Below, piece after piece: positions 43,485-51,348 of a DNA stretch of 64,000 nt; within the stretch, counting starts at the first letter, position 1, and the number at the start of each line of letters is the position of its first letter. The stretch spans positions 121,652-185,651 of the forward strand of contig CAVVWD010000027.1 in assembly GCA_963751835.1 (NCBI GenBank), given 5' to 3'. A model generated the notes under the pieces. The model made no database searches and was not told the DNA's origin. It was given only the letters and a program-made list of their open reading frames with translations. Made by a program: the position numbers and the translations under genes. Source of the DNA: JACVRW01 sp963751835. Lineage in GTDB: Bacteria > Actinomycetota > Thermoleophilia > Solirubrobacterales > Thermoleophilaceae.

Positions 43485-44130
43485 CTCTCCTGACCGCGCC
43501 GAACAGCGCCACGATCGGGATGAAGAGACCCACGACGGCGGTCATCGTCTTGCCCTTCCGGAAGCAGACGACGGCCAGGCCCGCACCGATCAGCTGCAAT
43601 GCGGTGAGCAGCAGTGCGCTCTCGGCGCCTACGAAGCGCTCGCCGCCTACTCCCACAGCAAGCAGGATCGCCTCGCGAACGTCGATCCAGAACTGCAGCC
43701 CGAGCAGCGCGACGACGAGCATGGTGGTGGCCACCACCACCGCATCGATCGACTGACGCCCCTTCTGCGACCAGTAGACGTCCTCCAGGTTCAGCCACAG
43801 CGCGAACTCGTCGAGCGTGAGGCCCATGCCGATCCCAAACACGATCCCGGTCAGCTCGAGCCAGGGGCTGCCGAAGTCGAAGGACAGGCCGAGATAGCCC
43901 ATCGTGAGGATCAGCAGGATGCCCCACACCAGATGGTGGATGTGCGTGCCGCCCGACGTCTCGACGTTGCCCGGCCACCAGCTGATCTGCGCGCGGATCA
44001 TGTGAGCGCTCGTGCGGATGAAACCGAACGAGCAGAGGAACGCGACCAGGATCAGGAAGTGCATCTCCTTTCCGGCGGCCTCGATGTGCGTCTCGTAGGC
44101 GCGTTGGAAGTCGTTCCAGAGCGCGTCCAT
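43420..44130 (-). CDS. Polytopic membrane protein of unknown function
   Basis: 236 residues with six to seven hydrophobic segments. A conserved-looking polar motif GGTHIHHLVWGILLILTMGY (~60-79) and GMGLTLDEFALWLNLEDVYW (~101-120) put His and acidic residues near the membrane face. Seen in other actinobacterial genomes as an uncharacterised integral membrane protein to my knowledge. It overlaps the phosphatase gene at its 3' end and lies just downstream of the 5'-nucleotidase gene on the same strand. Confidence 0.72.
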   Translation of the reverse strand: MDALWNDFQRAYETHIEAAGKEMHFLILVAFLCSFGFIRTSAHMIRAQISWWPGNVETSGGTHIHHLVWGILLILTMGYLGLSFDFGSPWLELTGIVFGIGMGLTLDEFALWLNLEDVYWSQKGRQSIDAVVVATTMLVVALLGLQFWIDVREAILLAVGVGGERFVGAESALLLTALQLIGAGLAVVCFRKGKTMTAVVGLFIPIVALFGAVRRAKPDSRWVKRQQATSQASSSA

Positions 44131-44163
44131 TCCGGCGGGGATGGTAAGGCGCGCGAACCCGGA

Positions 44164-45603
44164 CTATCCGGCGGACGACCCCTGACTCACCCCGCCGAGC
44201 CAGGCCACGAGCGCCTCGAGGTCGGTTCCGATGCGCTCGGGGTCCGCGGCGCGCTCGAAGGCACGGAAGCGCGCCCCGGCCACCAGCACGGCGTTGGCGG
44301 CGACCGTGTAGGTGCCCTCGGGCCGCACGGCATCGAGTCCGCTCTCGTAGAGCTCGACAGCGCGTCGCCGGCGCGCCACCGCGAGCACGTCTCGCCCGCT
44401 CATCGTCATGCGGACGATCGGATGCTCGTAGGAGTGCACGAGGAAGGCCTCGGCGTAGGTCACCTCGCCCGCGTCCATTCCTGGACGACGGGTGTTGCCC
44501 TGGTTGACGAACGCCACATCCGCTCCGGCATACGCGCGCTGGGCGTCGGCCACGAGCTCGCCGAGCTCGTCCGAGTCGAGTGCGTCGTCGAGCTCGCCCA
44601 CCACGCGGTCGCCGACCGGGGCGACACGCTCGGCGTATTCCGCGACGAAGGCGGCCAGGTCCGGATCGGGTGAGATGCCGACATGGACGGTGGTCGCAAG
44701 CTCGCCGGACTTCCGTACAACGTCGCCGGTCACGCGGTCGACGGTGATGGCGACCCGGTCGTAGCCGGTGCCGTAGGCGAGCGACTCGACCACGAGCTTG
44801 TCGTCGACCGTGAAGTTGAGCTCCGAGTGGGTGTGTCCGGCCACCACAACGTCGACCGCGTCGTCCATCTGCGCGGTCTCGTCGGCGATCTCGCCGGCCG
44901 CCGACTCGCCCTTCTGGAACGCGCCCGAGTGCGCCAGCACGACGATCGCCTCGATGCCCCGGGCCCGAAGCTCGGGCACCCAGCGGTTGACCGTCTCGGA
45001 GATGTCGAGGAAGCGGTACTCGCGCTTGAACTCGGGCAGCAGCCAGGTCGGCGTGTCGTCGGTCGTCACGCCGATGAAGCCCACCCGTACTCCGGCGCGC
45101 TCGATCACCTTGTAGGGGGGAAGCACGGGCGCGCCGGTGGCAGGATCGACCGTGTTGGCGGCGAGCCACTGATAGCGGGAGGCTTGGAGGACGCGCATGA
45201 GCTCAGCGCCGCCCTCGTCGAACTCGTGGTTGCCGACTGCGCCGACGTCGAACCCCATCCGGTTCGTCGCCTCGATGGCGGGCTCGTCGTGGAAGTGGCT
45301 CGAGATGAGCGGCGACGCTCCGATCATGTCGCCGGCGTGCACGGTGATCGTGCGGTCGGGATGCGAGAGGGAGGCCCGGTCCAGGTGCGCTCCGAGCCAG
45401 GCCGCGCCGCCGAGCCCGGGCTCCGGCGGCTCGAGATGGCCGTGGAAGTCGTTGACGCCGAGCAGCTGCAGCTCGACGGTGCCGTCGTCTGGGGGCGCCG
45501 CGGGCTCGTCGGCCCCGGCGTTCAGGCCTAGGAGCGCAACAAGAAGAGCGGCCGCAAAAGCGGCCGCTCCGGGCAGAAGGTGGCGGGGCTCGCGTAGGGG
45601 CAT
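44164..45603 (-). CDS. Secreted 5'-nucleotidase/2',3'-cyclic phosphodiesterase-like metallophosphatase
   Basis: 479 residues. After a signal peptide (to about Ala30) comes a calcineurin-like metallophosphatase domain. It contains LLGVNDFHGHLEPPEP (~48), TVHAGDMIGASPLIS (~88), AVGNHEFDEGG (~122), VVLAHSG and VVVAGHTHSE (~252) with metal-binding Asp/His/Asn. The C-terminal domain (~330-470) has the nucleotide-binding part with VNQGNTRRPGMDAGEVTYAE. Hydrolyses nucleotides outside the cell for phosphate/nucleoside salvage. Confidence 0.88.
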   Translation of the reverse strand: MPLREPRHLLPGAAAFAAALLVALLGLNAGADEPAAPPDDGTVELQLLGVNDFHGHLEPPEPGLGGAAWLGAHLDRASLSHPDRTITVHAGDMIGASPLISSHFHDEPAIEATNRMGFDVGAVGNHEFDEGGAELMRVLQASRYQWLAANTVDPATGAPVLPPYKVIERAGVRVGFIGVTTDDTPTWLLPEFKREYRFLDISETVNRWVPELRARGIEAIVVLAHSGAFQKGESAAGEIADETAQMDDAVDVVVAGHTHSELNFTVDDKLVVESLAYGTGYDRVAITVDRVTGDVVRKSGELATTVHVGISPDPDLAAFVAEYAERVAPVGDRVVGELDDALDSDELGELVADAQRAYAGADVAFVNQGNTRRPGMDAGEVTYAEAFLVHSYEHPIVRMTMSGRDVLAVARRRRAVELYESGLDAVRPEGTYTVAANAVLVAGARFRAFERAADPERIGTDLEALVAWLGGVSQGSSAG

Positions 45604-45690
45604 CGCACCCGCAAGGTAGGCTCGATTTGCAGGGGTTTTGTCACCGAACCATGTAGATCGAGTGAAGCGGCTGTGAAGTGGCCGGGCCGC

Positions 45691-46455
45691 TCAACCAGGA
45701 CGCAGGGCCTCGATTGCGGTCCAGACGGGCCGGAAGCCGAGCCGGGCGTAGAGCTCCTTCGGCCGGCCCTCGTCGTCCGCGATGATCCAGGTCTCGTCCG
45801 CGTCGTCTGCCAGCTCGATCGCGGCTCGTGTCAACGCGGTCCCGAGTCCGTCGCCCCGGTGGTCGGGGCTCACGTAGACCTGGGCGACCTCAGCCGAAGC
45901 TCCGACGCGGTCGACCTTGGCGTAGCCGACGGGCACCCCGGCGCGCTGCACGGCGAGGACGCGCGAGCCGAGCCGTGCGTCAGCCTCCTTCGCCTGGGCG
46001 AAGAAGTCGCCGGGGTCGAGGTTCGGAAAGTCCTCGAAGAACCAGTCCACCTGCAGGCGGTGCACGGCTTCGTCGTAGGGCACCTCCTCAACGGCGATGT
46101 CCGGTCCGGCGGGTGGAGGCGTCTCGTGGCGCATCCACACGAGCCGCTCGGTCATCCAGCCCAGAGCCTCGAAGCTGGGCCGTAGCGCCTCGGCGGCATC
46201 GGAATCCTCGAAATCCATGCGCCGGTGCCGGAGCCCGTCGAGCGCCTGGTCGGCGAACGCCGCCAGCGCCTCGGCGCTCATGCCCGGATCCTCCTCGACC
46301 CGGACCACGTTGAAGTCGAAGTAGTCCGGGAAACGGGTGGCTCGCACGACGGTGCCATGGCGCCAGGGTTCGAACACATCGCAGACCGCGGCCTGCACCT
46401 CGTGATGGAATTCCCGCGCACGAGCCGCGAGCTCCGCCCGCCCCGTGCTGCCCAT
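45691..46455 (-). CDS. GNAT-family N-acetyltransferase
   Basis: 254 residues with an extended N-terminus and a C-terminal GNAT core. Motif A is AQVYVSPDHRGDGLGTALTR (~195-214), followed by IIADDEGRPKELYARLGF typical of the C-terminal Tyr/Leu helix. ATG start; it ends the same-strand run that begins with the ETHE1-like gene three bases upstream. Substrate unknown. Confidence 0.83.
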   Translation of the reverse strand: MGSTGRAELAARAREFHHEVQAAVCDVFEPWRHGTVVRATRFPDYFDFNVVRVEEDPGMSAEALAAFADQALDGLRHRRMDFEDSDAAEALRPSFEALGWMTERLVWMRHETPPPAGPDIAVEEVPYDEAVHRLQVDWFFEDFPNLDPGDFFAQAKEADARLGSRVLAVQRAGVPVGYAKVDRVGASAEVAQVYVSPDHRGDGLGTALTRAAIELADDADETWIIADDEGRPKELYARLGFRPVWTAIEALRPG

Positions 46456-46458
46456 GCC

Positions 46459-47835
46459 CTACTCCCCGCGCTCGATCGGATTCCCGAGCCGGCCCCAGAG
46501 CGGCACGCCGCCGTCCACGACGTGGATCACGTCGTGCGCGCCGTGAGCGGCGAGCAGGCTGGCTGCGGTGGCGCTGCGCTGTCCGGAGGCGCAGACCGCC
46601 GCGACCGGGCGGGCGGGGTCGATCTCGTCCGGCAGCGAGTGGAGGTCGTGGTAGGGGCGATGCAGCGAGCCCGGGATGTGTCCCTCACGCCACTCGGACA
46701 GCTCCCTGACGTCGAGGATCTGCACCTCGCCCCCGGCGCTCGCCAGCTCGTGGACGTTCCAGCGGGTCACGTGCCCGACGTGGCGGCGCTCGGCCCGCCA
46801 GCTCGTCATGCCGCCCGAAAGGAAGCCGGCCAGCCGGCGCACGCCCACGGCCGTCGCGAGGCGAGCCGCGACGCGCGCGTCGTCGTCGTCGCGGCCCACG
46901 AACACGATCTCCTGCTCCGGGTCCGCCACCCAGGACAGCTTCGTCCCGAAGCCCTGCCGCAGCATCGTGATCGACACCGCCCCGGGAATGTGGGCCTCGT
47001 CGAACTGGATGTCGGTGCGTACGTCCACGATCAGCGCCCCGGCGCCGCGGCGCTGCTCGACCTGGCGTGCCGTCAGCGGCATGACCTCCACGCCCGAGGT
47101 GAGCAGTGGGCCGCGGTTGAGGTCCACCACCGCCTGGAAGTTGGGTGGCTGTGGCCCCAGGCTCGCGAGCGTCTGCTCGACGAAAGCGGCCTCCTCGAGG
47201 TCGTCGAGCAGCGGGTTGTGGCGGCGCTCGTAGCCGACCGTCGAGGAGACCTTGAGGTCCATTCCCGGCCCCCCGCAGAGCGAGCCGCCGAGGTGCCCCG
47301 GCCAGACCTCGGTCTCGGGAGCGAGCGTCAGGAGCCGCTCGTGCAAGCTGCGGAAGATGGCGCGCGCGCCGTCCTGCCGGTCGACGGCGAGGTCCGGGCG
47401 CGCCACGTCGCCAACGAACAAGCTGTCGCCGGTGAGCACCGCCCACGGTTCCTCGGCGCGCGCCCTGTCGACCAGGGCGAACGCGGTGTGCTCGGGACGG
47501 TGGCCGGGCGTGTGGAGGGCGCGCACCGTGAGCGTGCCGAGCTCGAGCTCGAAGCCGTCATCGAAGGCGGCGTGCTCGTAGTCGGGCTCCGCCAGGCGAT
47601 GGATGTGGATCGTGGCTCCTGCGGCGGCCGCAAGCCGCCCGTGGCCCGACACGTGGTCGGCGTGGTTATGGGTCTCCAGCACGTGGTCGAGCTGGACGCC
47701 GAGGTAGCGGGCGAGCTCCAGGTACTCGTCGATCTCGAAGCGCGGGTCGACGACGGCGGCGATCCCGGCGTCGAGATCGCCGATGAAGTACGAGGCGCAG
47801 CCGAGGTCCTCGTGAGTGATCTGGCGAAAGATCAC
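46459..47835 (-). CDS. ETHE1-like MBL-fold persulfide dioxygenase fused to two rhodanese domains
   Basis: 458 residues. The N-terminal metallo-beta-lactamase domain of the ETHE1/GloB group has THNHADHVSGHG (~55), LHTPGHRPEHTAF (~108), LTGDSLFVGDVARPDL (~134) and EVWPGHLGGS (~175). Rhodanese domain 1 (~260-350) has VFVGRDDDDAR where Cys is expected, so it is probably inactive. Domain 2 (~365-455) has the active-site AAVCASGQRSATA. Predicted sulfur oxidation/persulfide detoxification, working with the TauE/SafE exporter upstream. Confidence 0.9.
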   Translation of the reverse strand: MIFRQITHEDLGCASYFIGDLDAGIAAVVDPRFEIDEYLELARYLGVQLDHVLETHNHADHVSGHGRLAAAAGATIHIHRLAEPDYEHAAFDDGFELELGTLTVRALHTPGHRPEHTAFALVDRARAEEPWAVLTGDSLFVGDVARPDLAVDRQDGARAIFRSLHERLLTLAPETEVWPGHLGGSLCGGPGMDLKVSSTVGYERRHNPLLDDLEEAAFVEQTLASLGPQPPNFQAVVDLNRGPLLTSGVEVMPLTARQVEQRRGAGALIVDVRTDIQFDEAHIPGAVSITMLRQGFGTKLSWVADPEQEIVFVGRDDDDARVAARLATAVGVRRLAGFLSGGMTSWRAERRHVGHVTRWNVHELASAGGEVQILDVRELSEWREGHIPGSLHRPYHDLHSLPDEIDPARPVAAVCASGQRSATAASLLAAHGAHDVIHVVDGGVPLWGRLGNPIERGE

Positions 47836-47922
47836 GTTCGCATCATCTCAGTGAATGAAGCGCGACGAGGTGGGTACAAGCAAGAGGACGGTTCGGGGGA
47901 AGTTGGATCGGGAGGAGCAGGA

Positions 47923-48129
47923 GTGCTTCACGCCAAGGACGTGAGTGAGCGCGTGCGCGAACAGGGGCTCTCCCCGCTCGAGAGCGACGTTCCGGCCGAG
48001 ATGTCCCTGGTCGAGTGGGCCGCCGCGAAGCGGGTCACACGACCGCCTGCAGGACCGTGGCGGAGCCTGCTACGACGAGCACTGCACCGATCGCCCGCAG
48101 CAGCTGCCGCTCGCTCAGCCGCCCAGTGA
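47923..48129 (+). CDS. Possible small protein overlapping the sulfite exporter gene
   Basis: A 68-residue ORF (start GTG 47923, VLHAKDVSERVREQGLSPLE) with a good GGAGGAGCAGGA ribosome site and a plausible charged N-terminal half. It overlaps the 3' end of the TauE/SafE gene by 95 bases on the opposite strand, and its Arg/Ala-rich end looks antisense-like. Could be real with a shorter true end. Confidence 0.3.
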   Translation: MLHAKDVSERVREQGLSPLESDVPAEMSLVEWAAAKRVTRPPAGPWRSLLRRALHRSPAAAAARSAAQ

Positions 48130-48793
48130 GGCGCGCGCCCAGCAGGGCGCCGGGCACCGACGCGGCGGCGCCGATCGCGAGCAGGTCCCAGTCGACGCCC
48201 TCGGGCGTGTGGCCGATCACGCCGGCGACGCCCACGCACACCCCCACCGCCAGGTTGGTCCCGACCGCGCGCGCGGGCGTCTCGCCGACATAGCGCAGCA
48301 GCGCCGGCATCCGCAGCGCGCCGAGGATCAGGCCCACGACCCCGCCGAGGAGGCCGATGATCGCGCCGCTGACGACGGCGGCCCGGATGTCGAGCGGGCG
48401 CTCGCCCGGGTTCGGGGCGGGCGCCGGTGCGCTCCGCGGTCGCAGCAGGTCGATCCCGAAATAGAGCAGGAGCGCGCCGATGATCGCCAGCAGCGCGTCC
48501 TCCGGCAGCAGCCCCGACAGGTAGCCGCCGGCGAGCGCGCCCACGATCGAAGGCGGCGCCATCCAGGCGAACAGGCGCCAGTTGATCCGCCCGGCGCGCA
48601 CATGGACGGTGGCGGCGGTGAGGGCGGCCACCCCGGAGACGCCGATGTTCGCCCCCGCGCCGGCGGCGGGGGAGGAGGCGAGCAGCAGCACGAGCGGCAG
48701 CCGGATGTTGCCGAGCACCAGACCCACCAGGCCGCCGGCCAGCGCGACGACGAAGCACCAGGCGACGAACGCGACGAGCTCTAGCGGGCCCAC
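48035..48793 (-). CDS. TauE/SafE-family (TSUP) sulfite/sulfonate exporter
   Basis: 252 residues with eight or so hydrophobic segments in two repeated halves typical of TSUP (DUF81). Repeats include GGLVGLVLGNIRLPLVLLLA and GANIGVSGVAALTAATVHVR in half 1. Half 2 has GLLGGVVGLILGALRMPALL and GTNLAVGVCVGVAGVIGHTP. GTG start. Same strand as the ETHE1-rhodanese gene downstream, so likely exports sulfite or related sulfur anions from persulfide oxidation. Confidence 0.87.
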   Translation of the reverse strand: MGPLELVAFVAWCFVVALAGGLVGLVLGNIRLPLVLLLASSPAAGAGANIGVSGVAALTAATVHVRAGRINWRLFAWMAPPSIVGALAGGYLSGLLPEDALLAIIGALLLYFGIDLLRPRSAPAPAPNPGERPLDIRAAVVSGAIIGLLGGVVGLILGALRMPALLRYVGETPARAVGTNLAVGVCVGVAGVIGHTPEGVDWDLLAIGAAASVPGALLGARLTGRLSERQLLRAIGAVLVVAGSATVLQAVV

Positions 48794-48870
48794 GGGCGGC
48801 GAAGTCTTCCGGCCCGACCGGCGGCGCCGTCAACACGTTGTAAAGGAGGCGCGGGCCACGTCCTGCGAGC

Positions 48871-48884
48871 GATAATCATTCTCA
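48871..48884 (+). promoter_or_regulatory. Candidate Zur box of znuA
   Basis: GATAATCATTCTCA forms a near-perfect palindrome (GATAATC-ATT-CTC type, 7-1-6) resembling actinobacterial Zur boxes (TGAAAATCATTTTCA). It lies 16 bases upstream of the znuA GTG start. A Fur/Zur-type regulator gene is encoded 1 kb downstream. Confidence 0.6.
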
Positions 48885-48900
48885 GTTAGGATGAGTCGCC

Positions 48901-49845
48901 GTGCTGCGCTCGCTCCGCCCGCTGGCCCTTGTCCTCACCCTGGCCGCCGCCTGGCTCGTCGCCGGTTGCGGCTCGGACTCCGACTCGGGCTCCGATGCGG
49001 CCGTCACAGTCGTCGCCACAACCCCGCACGTGGCGGACCTCGTCGCGAACGTCGGCGGCGAGCGGGCTGACGTCCGTGGGCTGCTGGCCCACGGCGCGGA
49101 CCCCCACGGCTTCGAACCGCGCCCGAGCGACGCCGCCGCGATCGCCGACGCGGCGGTCGTGTTCAAGTCCGGCGGCGACTTGGACGAGTGGCTCGACGAA
49201 TTGATGGACAACGCCGGCGGCGAGGCCGGCGTGGTCGAGCTGATCGGTTCGGTGGAGACGCTCGAGGGGGACGAGCACGGCGAGGACGAGACCGACCCGC
49301 ACTGGTGGCAGGACCCGCGCAACGCGGTGCGCGCGGTGGGAGCGATACGGGATGCGCTCACCGAGGCCGACCCGGAGGGGCGCGCGACCTACGAGCGCAA
49401 CTCCGAGTCCTACACGCGTGAGCTTGGGCGGCTCGACTCGGAGATCGCCGCCTGCGTCGCGAAGGTGCCCGCGGACAAGCGCAAGCTCGTGACCACCCAC
49501 GACGCGCTCGGCTACTTCGCCCGCCGCTACGACGTCGAGGTGATCGGGTCCGTGATCCCCTCGCTCTCGACCCAGGCGCAGCCGTCCGCCGGCGACATCG
49601 CCGACCTCGTCGACCAGGTGCGGGACGAGGGCGTCGAGGCGGTGTTCCCGGAGGCCGGCGTCGACGCGCGCCTCGAGCGTGCTCTCTCGCGCGACGCCGG
49701 CGTGGCGGTTGGCGCCCCGCTCTTCGCCGACACTCTCGGCGGGGAGGGCTCCGGGGCGGAGACCTACGTGGACGCCATGGCGGCGAACACCGCGGCGCTC
49801 GTCGAGGGGATGAGCGGCGGCAAGACTTCCTGCCGCCCGCGCTAG
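48901..49845 (+). CDS. znuA: Zinc ABC transporter substrate-binding lipoprotein (ZnuA-like)
   Basis: 314 residues. A lipobox, AAWLVAGC (Cys ~23), anchors a cluster A-I metal-binding protein. It has TPHVADLVANVGGERADVRG, LLAHGADPHGFEPRPSDAAA (metal His), and an acidic His-containing loop DEHGEDETDPHWW (~124-136) typical of zinc binders. TTHDALGYFARRYDVEV and the final Asp loop DTLGGEGSG follow. GTG start next to a Zur-like box. No permease or ATPase gene follows, so it must use partners elsewhere. Confidence 0.87.
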   Translation: MLRSLRPLALVLTLAAAWLVAGCGSDSDSGSDAAVTVVATTPHVADLVANVGGERADVRGLLAHGADPHGFEPRPSDAAAIADAAVVFKSGGDLDEWLDELMDNAGGEAGVVELIGSVETLEGDEHGEDETDPHWWQDPRNAVRAVGAIRDALTEADPEGRATYERNSESYTRELGRLDSEIAACVAKVPADKRKLVTTHDALGYFARRYDVEVIGSVIPSLSTQAQPSAGDIADLVDQVRDEGVEAVFPEAGVDARLERALSRDAGVAVGAPLFADTLGGEGSGAETYVDAMAANTAALVEGMSGGKTSCRPR

Positions 49846-49927
49846 GCCTCGGCCGGCCCGACTCGATAGAGGGGCCAGTCACCGAAGGAGTGGACCCTAC
49901 GCCCCCGGAGGGCGCGGGCACGCCGTT

Positions 49928-50365
49928 TCAGCCCGTGCCGCGGCAGGCGGGGCACATGCCCCGCAGCGTGACGTCGTGTGCCCCGACCGAGTACTCGACG
50001 CGGCCCGCCAGCCGCTCGATCACCCGCTCGAGCTCCGGGTCCTCGAACGCCTTGGTCTTGCCGCAGCTGTCGCAGACGAGGTGATGGTGATGCTCGCCGT
50101 CAGGGTGGACGGGCTCGTAGCGCGCAACGGGCTCGCCGACGTCGACGCGGCGCACCAGGCGCATGTCGTCGAGCAGCTGCAGGGCTCGGTAGACGCTCGC
50201 CACGCCGACGCCCTCGCCGCGCTCGCGCAGCCGCTCGGTGATCTCCTGCGCGGTCACACTGCAGCCGAGCTCGTCGAGAGCCGACACCACCGCCGCGCGC
50301 GGCGCGCTCACGCGGTAGCCGCCGCCCTCGAGGGCCTGGTGCGCGTGTCCGACCCAGTCGCTCAT
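49928..50365 (-). CDS. zur: Fur-family regulator, probably Zur
   Basis: 145 residues. The winged helix covers YRVSAPRAAVVSALDELGCS through GVASVYRALQLLDDMRLVRR. The dimerisation/metal domain has HPDGEHHHHLVCDSCGKTKA with four His and the first Cys pair. The second Cys pair is in MCPACRGTG. Zur and other Fur proteins share this pattern; the neighbouring Zur-boxed znuA gene, convergent at the 3' side, supports Zur. Confidence 0.82.
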   Translation of the reverse strand: MSDWVGHAHQALEGGGYRVSAPRAAVVSALDELGCSVTAQEITERLRERGEGVGVASVYRALQLLDDMRLVRRVDVGEPVARYEPVHPDGEHHHHLVCDSCGKTKAFEDPELERVIERLAGRVEYSVGAHDVTLRGMCPACRGTG

Positions 50366-50472
50366 TGTGCGTCAAGGATAGGGTCCGCCCTCAGTGTCAG
50401 CGCTCGGTTGTGCCGGGCGGTGACGCCCGACCCGACCGGTGGGGTCCCGGGTCGGTGGGGAGCTGACTCTTC

Positions 50473-51078
50473 CTAGCTCGCCGCGCTGAAGCGCTCCGCG
50501 ACCTTGGCCCAGTCGACCGTGTTCCACCAGGCGTCTATGTAGTCCGGGCGCCTGTTCTGGTACTTGAGGTAGTAGGCGTGCTCCCAGACGTCCACGCCGA
50601 GCAGCGGTGTCTTGCCGTCGGTGAGCGGGTTGTCCTGGTTGGCGCTCGATACGACGGCGAGGCCGGAGCCGTCGTGCACGAGCCAGGACCAGCCAGAGCC
50701 GAACTGGTTGACGCCGCCGTCCTTCATCTTCGACTTGAAGTCGTCGAACGAGCCGAAGGCCGACTCGATCGCTGCCGCCAGGTCGCCGTCGGGGGCGCCG
50801 CCGCCGTCGGGGGACATCGACTCCCAGAAGAGCGTGTGGTTGAGATGCCCGCCGCCGTTGTTGCGCACCGCCGTGCGCTTGTCGTCCGGGATCTGTGAGA
50901 GGTTCGCCACGACCTCCTCGATCGGCTTGTCGGCCCAATCGGTTCCCTCGAGCGCGGCGTTGACCTTGTCCACGTACGCCTGATGGTGCTTGTCGTGATG
51001 GACCCGCATGGTGGCCTCGTCGATGTGAGGCTCGAGCGCGGCGTAGTCGTACGGAAGAGCTGGTACCTCGTACGGCAT
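50473..51078 (-). CDS. Superoxide dismutase, Fe/Mn type
   Basis: 201 residues, normal length. Metal ligands are recognisable: His in MRVHHDKHHQAYVDK (~24-38), His in GGHLNHTLFWESM, and Asp and His in GVDVWEHAYYLKYQNRRPDY (~163-182). ATG 51078. Cytosolic removal of superoxide. Iron versus manganese cannot be decided by eye. It stands between tRNA-Leu(CAG) and zur. Confidence 0.93.
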   Translation of the reverse strand: MPYEVPALPYDYAALEPHIDEATMRVHHDKHHQAYVDKVNAALEGTDWADKPIEEVVANLSQIPDDKRTAVRNNGGGHLNHTLFWESMSPDGGGAPDGDLAAAIESAFGSFDDFKSKMKDGGVNQFGSGWSWLVHDGSGLAVVSSANQDNPLTDGKTPLLGVDVWEHAYYLKYQNRRPDYIDAWWNTVDWAKVAERFSAAS

Positions 51079-51180
51079 GCGTCTCTCTCCTTCGTCTCGC
51101 TGAGGGTTGGGCTGGCACTCTATGCGCTGCGGGGACTCGGAGCCTCGGCGCCGGGCCGCCGCAGGAGCGTCGAGGAGGCA

Positions 51181-51265
51181 TGCGGCTGGAGGGACTCGAA
51201 CCCCCACGAGCAAAAGCCCAATAGCTCCTGAAGCTATCGCGTCTACCAGATTCCGCCACAGCCGC
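51181..51265 (-). tRNA. tRNA-Leu (anticodon CAG)
   Basis: An 85-base class II tRNA. Acceptor GCGGCTG/CAGCCGC, anticodon stem ATAGC/GCTAT with loop TTCAGGA (anticodon CAG), long variable arm, T-loop TTCGAGT. Its 5' end faces the endonuclease gene 64 bases away. Confidence 0.93.
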
Positions 51266-51328
51266 AGCGGGCATCAAATCTAGCGCGTCCGCCTTGCCAC
51301 GGGCACGCACCTCCGTCCGGGTCTCGTG

Positions 51329-51342
51329 GGAACATGTGTTCG
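51329..51342 (+). promoter_or_regulatory. LexA/SOS-box-like palindrome at the intact endonuclease start
   Basis: GGAAC-ATGT-GTTCG matches CGAAC-N4-GTTCG with one mismatch. It ends six bases before the ATG at 51349. The disrupted paralogue has a perfect box in the same position. Confidence 0.55.
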
Positions 51343-51348
51343 ATTCTT

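Noticed and set aside
46225..48129. A 634-residue plus-strand open frame across the ETHE1-rhodanese gene
   Set aside because: Shadow of the real minus-strand gene, with no recognisable motif. Only its last ~68 codons have a plausible ribosome site, and that piece is listed separately at low confidence.
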